From Embiotoca jacksoni (lineage: Eukaryota > Chordata > Actinopteri > Embiotocidae): 64,000 nucleotides of DNA. Each line of letters opens with the position of its first letter. Position 1 is the first letter of the stretch. The notes below the pieces were generated by a model that was not told where the DNA came from, made no database searches, and saw only the letters and a list, made by a program, of their open reading frames with translations. The stretch spans positions 16,665,001-16,729,000 of the forward strand of contig JAKOON010000008.1 of the NCBI GenBank assembly GCA_022577435.1, written 5' to 3'. Shown here piece after piece: positions 1-11,504 of this stretch. The translations under genes were made by a program, and so were the position numbers.

Positions 1-3000
1 CATATGGGCAGCTCTGCTCAGCATTTCCTGCCGTGACACTGAGCATAATGAGTGACTTCAGGATATGAGGATGAATAGAGCTAAATCAGTTAAATGTCCT
101 CTCTCAAACAAACAGGATTTGTTGATCTTGTTAAAAGTCATGTGGCTCACGTGGGTCCTTCATTTTTGATGTGTGTCTATAAAAAAGTGCATCACACTGT
201 AAGAAGAACCTCAATGATTTAGGATGAATAAATCCTACATGAATTTCTGACCTGCCCCCAGCGAGACTGTTGTGCTCGCGGTCACAAGCACTGACAAGGT
301 CCAGTTAAGCCGACACAACCGAGTCACTACTGAACGCCAAATTATGCAATTAACTCAAAAACTATTTGCATACATGCAAATCTTCTCCCTCCCAATTGGA
401 CTCGCAGTGTGGGATACTCTGTTCTCATTAGTTGACCCAAATCTCTTCCTCGTAACTCCGGATTTCATCAAAGTTTAGTCAGGATAATATTTCCTTTCAA
501 GTTAACAGCGAACCACTGATTAATCATGTTGAAATAAGGAGTGCAACATGCCAATTCTAATTTTATACTTATCAGGGACATCATCACGCAGGCTGTGCCA
601 ACAATAATACAAATTCATATAGATACACAAATATACATTTATGAATATTACTCTGTAATATATATAAGTAATGTCCTCCTAAACTGAACTCTCTTACTAG
701 AGGTCCAGTCATGGATGTTTGTTTTTCATGCAAGAGACAGTAAAGAAAAAGTGGCAGTAAATTAGCCATAAGTATGAATTGTTCTTTAGGTAGCAACTAA
801 TTGAGAGATTTAATGTGTTTTAGCAAAACACATTTTGAAGTTGCATCATAATTTGCATCAGAAGAATGTCTTTTGTTGCTTTTATTATTATATGCATTCA
901 TTTCTTGCTGATGCATTAAAAAGACAAATACTGTTTCATCACCATTACATTGTTCTGTAGATCTGAAGATACAAGAGGCTTCGTTTTTGTTTTTTCACTG
1001 GAGTCACTGAATACAGTAAATTGCACTCAGTTTGATGTGTATGTGTGCATGGAGCTGCTGGATTAAAGAGGAGGCCCAGGGGCATTTGCTTCATTTGCAA
1101 AGCAATTGCTTTTATGTACAAAAAGCCCAATTCACTGTAGGTATTGTAAAAGCCTTCCGTTTAAGGAACATGGGATTAATTCATTGTTTAACGCAACACA
1201 GCACCTTTTCATCTCACACTTAATCATTTATGTTAGAGGAATTGTGTTCTCTTGCTGTTTGATATATAAAACCAGTAAACATATTATTTAATATTTCATG
1301 TTTTTACATGTGTGTCCCGCAAACAACAAGAATACAGAGAATGATATTGTTTTACTTTCTGAAAACAGCTAGGTCAATGTGGTGCAGCATGACTGTAATT
1401 CAGCCTTCCCTCTATTCTTTTTATAGCGTGCGCACACGTCGGGAAGAATATTCAGTGATTCCTAACTCTTCAATTATTCAACAAATTCCATTTCTTACAT
1501 ATTAAAAAATGTACCATATGTGGAACTTGAAAATGATAAAACAGCATAAAATACTATTTTCAAATCAAAGCACCTATTGCATTTGCCTTTCTTGGTTTTG
1601 TATTTGTACAATTGGACTACAATTTAGATCCCCACAGTGAGCAAAGCAGGCATCAGCTGTGTTTCCACTGTAGTCTGATCCTCAGACGTTCGCGGCAAGT
1701 AACAATAATATTTATGTGATGTGTGAAATAGGTATCACTGGGAATTACTGTTGGATTTCTGTTTTCTCGGCTTCTGTCACGGGAAAACGATGAATATGTT
1801 ACAAATGCATTGTGCATTGTAGTGAACAGTATAGACCTGAGAACAAGGTCAGGCTCACAGCATGGTGTCAAGAGGCTTTCTCTTTCAAGTATACACCTCA
1901 CAAAAAAATGTAAAAAAAAAAAAAAACAGCAACAAAAGGCAAAGCCTGAACTGATCAGTGTCACTTTAAGAATACTATAAACACTGACATGAGGCTCTTT
2001 TACATTTGGATTTTAAGTGAGACATTTTATTTATTGCTGCCTATTAGCTCTCATTGTACAAAAAGTACTCTCTAGCAAACATCCCTGTCAGGAAACTGAG
2101 CGGTAGTCTCTCTGCTTCTGAAAAAGCATTTCTGAAGCCAGAAAGTATTTAGTAAAGGATTAATGCGGGAGGCCTTGATTGCGTTTAACAGAACAGGACC
2201 CAATTAGCATAATAGGCCCTCTTTCATTCTCTTTGAAGTCCAGAGCATAGAATAACAAATATATACGAACCACCAGCCAAACGTCAATACATGGAAATGC
2301 CACAATTCTCAGTGGAGGGTCTTGGGTGAATTTTTTGCAGGAGGAGGGAAAAACATCCCCATTTTATTGCAAAATAAGCAAAACAGAGGATGCGATTGGA
2401 CTTCTATAGCCACCAGGGCCAGCAGGCTCTGTGGGGCCCTGATCCTGGAGGAGAGAGAGGATGTGGATGCCGAGGGAGGTGCATCCTCTCTCTCAGGTGT
2501 TTTCAAAGCGCACCCCGATGCGGATGAGTGAAAGTAATTACTCTCCAATTAAAGATAAAGATGTCACTTGGGAGGGAGCCGCAACACAAAGGCTCACCAT
2601 GCGAAGGAGGGCGAGGGCACATTAAAAGTATACGCATCACATCCTATCAGTGAATGTGGCAGGGTGATTCATGATAAATGTAACAGGATAAATATTTGTG
2701 TCCAAAACTGCAGTATTTGGAAATAACAGCACAGTTGCACTTTCCATTTAAAAACATATTCTCATATTATTTTCCTTTTGAATCCAAAGTTCAATACATG
2801 CATTTCTCAGAGGTTTCTTTTACAATTGCAATGGAGACAGAGTTCATGATTTAAAGATATGAATTCTGTACTTCAGAATCCAGAGTTATTAGTATCCACC
2901 TTCTTGGTTGAAAATACACGGAATTAAAAATGCCCTTTTGAGATGGAAAACGCTTTGAACTTAAGAAACATTTCAAGAAGCCTCTCTTTTTTTTGTATTG

Positions 3001-4345
3001 AAAGTTCACCTCCTTTGAGCATGCCATAGTTTGGTTCCCTTTTCAAATAATAGAATGAAGTGTAATAGGTCAGAGCAATCAATGTGAAGGTTCAAAGAGA
3101 ATCTTGGAGCTGTGAAGAGTGCACATTTTGCCCTTCTTCTTTGTGCATGATTTGAATAATGATATGGTCAATAAACAGCAACTATGATAAAGAACAAAAG
3201 GCTATTGTAGGTTAAAAGTTAAAGTCACAAATGTGGAATTACAACAGAGCAACACATTCTGCGTCTGCAGAGGAAACCAGTGACCGATGAAACCGATGAC
3301 TCTCAAAACACGTAGACCTGGTGAGATTCGAACGTTTTTAATATAATTCACTTGGGGATCAAATATGAAATCAAATTTGATTGTCAAACTCATACTGTTA
3401 GTGATGGAGGAACGTCATTTCAATCATCAAATGAAGTAGTCTTGTTATTTTTCCCTTGATGTTGGAAATGTTCTTCTGTCCCTGTTAAACAGTGTGTCAG
3501 AAGACTTTCACCCCTTTATCCCTAGTAGGTCTGCAGCTGGTTGATTTGTTGGTTGAATAACAGATATCACTTTTGATTTTATGACATTTATCAGCTCAAA
3601 TTATAATGTAGTGGAAGCTGTGTCACAATGTTTTCAGCACTAATACAGGAGCACTAGAGGGCCGTAGATTAGAACATTTCCCTAAAAAGACTATAGAAGT
3701 TTATACTTTTGGTGGATCAGATCCCGTTGGACACGTGAGCTCACTGGATATGGTATTCAACTCATTAAAAATAATAAAATAAAAACATATGTGGTGAACC
3801 ACACAGTGTTAACATCTTTAATATTCACATTTTTATAAATTTCAATTGCCCAACCTTCCCAAGTCACACAAAAAAATGGGTTAAAGGCTATTTTCATCCT
3901 GATGTAAGCAAAAATAAAATTCATTTGGCAAGCCTAAAGGAGACTGGCAGTGCTACAGGTACATACATATGAGAGTTCAAGTGGTTTGGTGTAAGAATAT
4001 TATCTGAGTACTGACAAAAATACTATTATCATGATGCTTTTAGTACCTCTTGTTCTTGACATGATGTACCTGAAGAAAAAAAAAAGTTTCCAGTTGAGTT
4101 CACACTGCAAGAAAAAGCAATTCAGTCATACCTTGAAAATACGATACAGTGTACAATTCAAAGTGCAATAACTTGTAGAAAATATTATTTTATTATTATG
4201 AGATTAAGATTTGTTTCATAGTTAATAAGCACAGCAGCTCCCATAGCAAAGTCTCCAGTTTTTCTCAGGGAAGTTGTTTTCAGCAGTGAGAACCACTCGA
4301 ACGAGTCGATGCTGCGTGAGCTTCAGAGAGTCCGTTAAATGTTTA
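1..4345. other. Intergenic, no gene seen
   Basis: The DNA is AT-rich with only short, low-complexity or shadow ORFs. The segment about 2150-2640 is less AT-rich and holds several CAATTA/TAATTA homeodomain-type sites, so it could be a regulatory element. No terminal repeats or RNA genes were found. Confidence 0.5.
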
Positions 4346-4468
4346 CTACCGTTTTTCTATTGCTGCATATAAAGATGTCCAAAATCGAACAAAATCCTCT
4401 TTTCTTGCAGAATCCCATGTTTTTTTGTCATCGTGGAATAGCACCTCAGTGTCCAGAAATCGCTTGAG
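4346..4468 (-). CDS. Unidentified exon-like ORF with strong acceptor
   Basis: On the minus strand a long pyrimidine tract ends CTCTTCTCAG at 4469-4478, and 40 codons then run to TAG. The peptide starts LKRFLDTEVLFHDDKKTWDS and ends FVRFWTSLYAAIEKR. I do not recognise it. It could be the last exon of another minus-strand gene or an alternative 3' exon of plekha7. It would be in frame after phase-0 exons such as the one at 10453; after the 8436 exon it would give AQAISGH and a stop. Chance is a real possibility. Confidence 0.25.
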   Translation of the reverse strand, partial: LKRFLDTEVLFHDDKKTWDSARKEDFVRFWTSLYAAIEKR

Positions 4469-4834
4469 CTGAGAAGAGGTAAGAGAGGAAGACAAAGTAA
4501 GTACAAGAACAGGAAACACTGTTATCAAAAACAAGATACTCATGACAGCAGAATTAATCCAAATGACGAAATGCTGCAGATTTCCCATGGAGTGAATGAA
4601 TCCTAAAAAAATACTTGAGAATCTAGGCTCTTTTGCTTTAAGATGCAATGTACGTGCACATTACTAAAGCAGACACTGGAAGACCATTATTAAAGATATT
4701 ATCAGATGTAAGGCAAAAATCTCTCCCACGTCATGTCTGACTGCCACAAAACAAATAAATACTGTATTTGAATGAGTTCTCCACGATGCATATAGAAATA
4801 TTCTCTCATGCAAGTTAAAACAAACATACGACCA

Positions 4835-5970
4835 TTTATTAAAACACTTTTGCGAAGGTTGCCCTCCTTTGGTTTGGTGACCAGCTGAGCAGACACACTA
4901 TGCTGCAGAGATCTCTGTTTTAGTTCTGTATTTCTTTATTTCTTTATACTTCAGATAAATCCAATTAGTAGATTTTGAATGTCATTCAGACAAAGCTGTA
5001 AACTGGCAGAGCAACTTTTACACATCAAAGCCCACCTCAAACCACAGACCTAAACGTGGGATGTGGGAATTACAGAAAATAAAAGTATCACACGGAGAAC
5101 AACAATACACACAAAAGCATGCTGCTGCACACGTTCTCAAGGAATAAAGATTCCTTAGAGAGTAGATGATAAGACATTCACTGTACTTCATTTACTTCAT
5201 ACTTTTACTTCTGACATGACATGAATGCTGCCATATACTGACAGGCCAAAGCTCAAATGAACCAGATGAACACTTTGTTAATTAATTGATATTGTGTATG
5301 CGCATGTACAGCATGTTTAATCTTTCCAGAAATGATCTCATACCTGTTTGACAGTAGAAGGCTGATGGTCATATAAATAAATAACTAAAAAGAAGAAACC
5401 AAATTTGGTGATAAAATATTTGTCAGTATTGGCTGATGGATGGAAGTTCTTTTTAATAAAGTGGTAAAATAATGCATGCTTTCACCCTGCATTTACAGTA
5501 ACAACAGTGATATCTAGAGGTTTTTTTTCTGACTTATTGCTGCCAGGCTTCAGATGGGGAGTTAATTGGTGCTGAGGAATGCAGCTGTGCTGACTACTGA
5601 TCTGTCAAGTTGCTAAATCAAAAGGTGTCTCTTTTGTTAATTATACACAATGCAACAAACAGTCATGTTCGTTCGAGCCCTTTCTTTCCTCAATCATCCA
5701 TAAATATTTTGGCAGTGGTACAAAAAAAAAAAAAAAAGATTTACACAATTATCACAGTGGGATGAGCACACTGCCTGCAGATGTTTGTTTTGATTATAAT
5801 GGGAGGCAGAGCAGGGCTTCCCTAACCGAGACAAGATGGGTTTCCCACAATCACAACAGAGCAGTAAGCATGCGGCGAGGTGCAAGGCACACAGGAGCCC
5901 TCCATTCAGAGAATTAGTGAAGTCTCCCAAACGTTAGCACATGCAGGTAGGTCTTACTTCGTTTTTCGGA
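4835..5970 (-). other. Probable plekha7 3' UTR
   Basis: This non-coding DNA lies downstream of the plekha7 stop. Minus-strand poly(A)-like hexamers are ATTAAA near 5314 and AATAAA at 4935-4940 and 4835-4840. I cannot choose among them, so the lower limit is approximate. An A15-16 run lies at about 5721-5736. No other gene was seen. Confidence 0.4.
4935..4940 (-). terminator. Candidate polyadenylation signal AATAAA
   Basis: Plus-strand TTTATT reads AATAAA on the minus strand, about 1.03 kb past the plekha7 stop. An alternative copy lies at 4835-4840. The hexamer alone is weak evidence in AT-rich DNA. Confidence 0.25.
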
Positions 5971-6107
5971 TTAGACAAATGTGTAGTGAATTCCGTTGTT
6001 TATAGGAGAGGGTGGTGCCAGAGTTACAGGAGGAAGAGGAGGAGGTGGAGGAGGAGGGGGTGGGGGAGGAGGGGGAGGAGGGGGAGGGATGTTAACCTGT
6101 GGTGGAA
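5971..6107 (-). CDS. plekha7: plekha7 terminal coding exon: poly-Pro and PDZ ligand
   Basis: The 137 coding nt start after a very pyrimidine-rich acceptor (CTCCTCATAG) and phase-match the previous exon (GCA-G / TT = Val). It encodes VPPQVNI, 17 consecutive Pro (6037-6087), LPPVTLAPPSPINNGIHYTFV, then TAA. HYTFV is a class I PDZ-binding C-terminus; PLEKHA6 likewise has a proline-rich tail ending in a PDZ-type motif. A second AG 11 nt downstream (exon end 6096) would give Gly and an immediate stop. Confidence 0.88.
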
Positions 6108-7750
6108 CTATGAGGAGACGACAATAGGAAGAGAGACAGGGAGACAACAACAGCGGCTGTTAGTCAACGGGTCAAATCAGGACAGTTTTAAGGCTGAAGC
6201 TGGCCGAGCACCACACAATGATTTCTGAGAGGAAACTATGAAAGGGTTAAAGCTGTCAACTACACTTGCACTTTCTACATTTCACTGTATATGTCATTTT
6301 TATATCGCTTTACTACAGAAGCACTTCAGAAACCATTTTTCTGTGAAATCAGAGCTGACGTGTTAAATAAATAACTTACAAATCACATTGATTTAAAATT
6401 CCTGTAAATCCAATGTTGCCTTGAAGCAGCATTTAGTCACCATGGTCGGACATATTGAATGGAGAGCTATTGTGGTAGAGGCTTGAGTTGGTTGATTAAT
6501 CAATAAATCTATTGACAAACATTAATCAGCAGCCACAGTTTCGGTGAGTTGATCATTTCATTCGATGATTAGGCAAAAATCCAGAACTTTCTCTGGCTCC
6601 AAATGCTTTTCTCAGTTTTATATATCATTGCACATTAAATATGTTTTCTGCTACCACCAAATGTAGATGAAAATAGATGTAAATGATAGAATGAATGCAG
6701 TATTTTTAAACACCATCAAAACTATCATGTATAGAGGTCAGGGTTTCAACATTTATGTTTATTTGTTGATTCATTTGCTCATAATTTCCACTAGGGAAGA
6801 GAACAAAATATTCTAAAATAATTTGTATTTTTCTGTTAAAAAAATACCAAAAACAATAATAGTTATATAACTACAAACTTTAATAATAATGCAAAATCAA
6901 TACCGTGTACAAACAAGAACATCTCAGATGGCTTTGTCCACAGCAGCTTTACACGTGTTTGCCAATTTTATGGACATATTTTTTTTTTTACCAGATTTTG
7001 TGTTTATGCTAATAAAATACCCTTTTTGTGACATGACTGGGGGTTTAGGTAACTTTTGAATCCCAACCAGAAAGAGATATGAAAATATCCAATCAGGAAA
7101 AAAGGGTCCTTCAGGTGGTAGATACCTGTCGTTAATCTCTCCTGTCCATCAGTCGTTTGAGGCTCATGTGATCAGTTTGCAGTGGTGAGGTTTGAGCTTT
7201 GTATTTTTTTTTTCATCACATGAACATATGAAAGAAAAAAAAAAGCAATAAATTGTTCAATGGTTAGTTGCACAAGGACGTTCATTTTGTAGGTCATTAA
7301 TATTTGTCATCATTTTTCAGCACAAAATTAAGCATTTATTTTAAATATTCCTGACAAATAATTACCAAAATACCAAATTATTTATCTGTTAAGAATTACA
7401 AATTCAACAATCAAAAGCACCTTTTTAATATAATTTGATATGCAGTGACGCATATTCCATCTTTTATGGCAGCCTTACTGAAGTCTCTCATGCATAATAC
7501 TGTGAAGAAGACTCTTCTTTTAATTCAGGGATTTGAAAGGGCACCAACATACCTCACTTTAACACCAAAGGGAGAGAAAGTCATTGATTCAGTCTTCACT
7601 GACAAGATGCCACCAGTTATATTCTCTGGCATTTCTCTATGCTGGAAATAATGTTATAATTGTTGACTTTGCTTCACTGTGCATATTAAGCTTCCACACA
7701 CGCTGACAGCTTGAGTGTTACTGTGTGTGACAGATATATGTGTGCATAGG

Positions 7751-7828
<78 letters not shown>

Positions 7829-10800
7829 AGCGAGCAGACAGACTGACAATCTGCTGCAGCTACAGTGAAAATTAACTTGCCTGTCTGCTGTAGAGTATGA
7901 AAGAGCTGAGATGTGAGCGCAGTGTCTTTTATGCAGGTTCAGAGCTGCGTTCAAAGCAGCAGCATCGTATGTAGATAGAGAGTAGAGTTTGACTGGGTCA
8001 TTGATCAGCACACAAAATGGCCTCATCAAGCGATTCCTCCCCTGTCTAAAAGATTCTACATGGATTGCAATTAGAGAATATCTGAGCTCCTAATAAGGAA
8101 TAATGTTCACTTATTAGGAAATGAACAGCCTTATTGCTTGACTTTGCACCTTACGCCCTTCTCATCAATCCAGCATTCATGAAAGGCTGCTTCCCTCCCT
8201 TTATCCCTTTCTCACCAAAAGATGTCAGTTTGATGTCTGGAGAATTTTTACTCAAATTGTCAGCATAGGCACATTTTTTTTATTTTTTTGACATTTAAAG
8301 TAATTATTTCTGTAAGTGTTTCTGTGGAATAATTTTTCACACTCTTTCACACTTACCAAGCAAGGATGTACAACTTACCACAACCTACTCGCTCAAACAA
8401 ACAGAAAATGATTTCAAATGATATAAATGACCAACCTGCAACTAGTTTACTCTTGAGCGAAGCCTCCGAGGCGAGAGCGTAGGACATGGTGATGATCCTC
8501 TCCTGCTCCTGCAGAGCTGAGTCCAGGGCCACCAGCCCCAGCTCCGGCTTGTCCATCGTCACGGTTGGCGTTAGGTTTTGCACACTGTCCAGGAAAAGAA
8601 TCAAAACACAGGATGCATTGGCACTGAGAAAATGTACTGATTTCTGTAAGGGTCATCTCACGCATGTCCTCCAAGGAGGTCAGGAAGAAACCTCAGTTTT
8701 ATTCAATTACACTTTACCTACCTGGACTTTGCCAAGATGCTTTTGATGCGCTCCACCTTACGATGACGCTCCTCCACCTCCTGTGGACTCAGTGGCTCCT
8801 CAGGCTCTGAATCCACGTAGCGCTCTGGAATCAAGACTTTCTGAGGCTTGGACAGCTAGAAAACAGATGAGGTGTGTGTTAAGATCATAATCCTCACTAT
8901 GAGGCCACACACTATTAATACAATTTGTAAGAAATAACTAAGAGTGACAAAAAGTCTTTACTGATATAGTCAGTGATCCGTGATCAAGGCTATAGTGCTA
9001 GATAGAAATAGATAAAGAAGAACCAAAGGATCTACAAGTGAAAGCAAACATAATATACAGAGTTCACTATAAAGTTAAACCTGCAGCAGGATGTTGATCT
9101 GGTGAGGACAAGACAAACAATCCCACTAATTTGTATGACTTGATAACCCCAGTGAGATACTGCACATTCTCACCATGTTGCCAAGGCTTTGTTATAGGTG
9201 GTTTCTATTTTTTCTTGTTATTACACATCAATTTGGCACTTTGTGTATTGTAAAACTAAAAGCTGAGAGGATCTGCATAACAGCTATGTTCAGATGCTAT
9301 CTACCACTGCGGCCTTCAGTACAGGCCAAATGCTGCCACACTCACATGACTAATCACTGTGGCATATATCCTCTGCACCCAGTAGAATAAGGCCTTCTTG
9401 TCTTTAAACTGACAAAGCCCTGCCTCCAGTTCACTGCTATGCTGCTCATTTACAAACACTACAGTAACACAAGCGCCTTCTGCTACCGTTCACATCATTT
9501 CATAAGCGCGCTCTTCTGCCAACAGTCTAATTATGCTGCTTCAAGACAACATTATGGAAAAATTAATAGATTTTGTGCCACATTCCTGCTGCATGCTGAT
9601 ATCACACCGAAGCATGCAATACACCTGGCGTCCACTAGGAAATGCCGTGCCACTGCCACGTTTTGCCTCACCTAGCCGTGGAAAGTACACACATGTGCTT
9701 TAGGCACCAAACACTACTTAGTTAAGTTTAGGAAAAGATTGTGGTTTGGGTTAATTTAAATAGGCAAATTATGTATGTTATGAAAGTTACGTAACGAATA
9801 TTAATTAAAAGAAAGCCACGTTGACATCTGCTTTCTCATGGACTCACACACTGGTTGTGCAGGTGAAAGTCCCATATTTGTTCCATTCAAACACACCAAA
9901 CCTTCTTACTTACTTCAGCTCTCTTTGTACTTTGTCACCTGATTTCATCACATGACCTCCTTCTTTGATCCTGGTCATGCATGTGTGTATTTTTCACCCC
10001 TAGCCAACGCAAAATGTCACAATGACGGTAGCACGAGCATCAGATGGAAATTATTATTCAAAAGTATAGTATTTTTTATACATCCTTAAAGTTGCATGGA
10101 GGAGCTCTTTAACAATTTTATAGGATTACAATTAGGCAGACTTCTCAAATTGGGCCATGACTGTCAGCACAAAGATTTCTTTAATTTTTGTATGAAAAAA
10201 GAAGAAGAAAAACCATCCTCCAATCAATCAAACATTTGTTTTTATTCATTTCTAGTGTGTCAGTTGAATAAAAGGACCTGTCTAGTGATTCGTGTGTTCA
10301 AAACTCTTTTTTGTACTTATTGTACTTTTACAAACAGAACAGCTCTTTTGTCGTCTTTGGTTAAGTGCAATGTTTTTTCTACCGTCATAGTACTTCTGTA
10401 TTGACATTTTCCACATCAGCTGTTTTTCTTAGTTCAGACAAAGATTTCTCACCTCTTTGTTGAGGTCCAGGTCATATTCCAATGGTTCTAGGTCGGCCTC
10501 ATGGGCGGGAGGGGTTGTGGCCATGGATCGGAAGGTCAGCCATTCGTCAGAGTGCGAGCGAGGTCTCTCTTTGTGCTCGGGAGGTCTTTCCTCCCCCTGG
10601 ACACTCCTAACTCCCTGAGCCTCCTCACCCTGAACAGCCCTCTCGAGCAACTGCAGGTCAAACTCCTGCTCTCTCCTCCACTGGATAACGCACACAGGAA
10701 AGAAAAAAAAAAGGACTGTGAAACAAATCACAGGGCACTGCCATCAAGCTGCCTTGACTTGCGTTCACACATCATTTCATGGAGCAAATACTGCACAACA

Positions 10801-11463
10801 CGCTAGTCATCACTTGTATCCTAACATGATTTTAAAGTCTGCAAAGTGTGTTTATGTATGTGGTGTGAAAACAAAAAGGAGGGCACATGCATAGATGAGT
10901 ATGCATGCTTATATGAAACATAGCATACTAAAATCCTCTACAACAGTGATGAGGACAGCACAACGTCACAGAAACAAACACGAAAGAACACTTCACTCAA
11001 ACGGATGACAGTTTCACCAAACATAACTATATTGTATATATTCATGGAAAATAATAAATAAAAAAAACATGGCAATATGAGTCCTTCAGAAAACAATGTT
11101 TATTGTTTTGCAAACATTCACATTTATAAAAGTAAGGGTTCCTTTAACTATCAGTGATTAGCTGATAAAAACACTGAGCAAACACTAGAATTGCTAAGCA
11201 ATGTTTTGATATGAAATGGATGTCATACATATAAGTGTTGTCCAAATAAGACGCTTCTCCCTACAAAGAGAGGGAACTAGTCAATGGTGATATTGTAGGT
11301 TCCATACTAGAAACACTTAGCCCATCTTTATCTTCATGTACGTAAAAAAAAAAATACAGCAAGAAAAATGATGAAGCCGAGATGAGTGGTCTTAAATAAG
11401 TATTGCTCAGTGTATGAAAATGTTTTGGTCAGTAGAAAATAAGTAGCCACTTTCTTTCTTTTT

Positions 11464-11504
<41 letters not shown>

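Larger units (their letters stand above)
6108..8435 (-). other. plekha7 last intron
   Basis: It contains a degenerate teleost inverted-repeat element (about 6484-6640), a long TG microsatellite (7754-7822) and a CArG-type inverted repeat (8089-8118). No other exon was recognised. Confidence 0.7.

Noticed and set aside
7718..8029. Minus-strand ORF with a long His-Thr run
   Set aside because: It is a translation of the TG/AC microsatellite. The same applies to Thr-His and Cys-Val ORFs near 34416-34667, 55234-55419 and 57219-57651.
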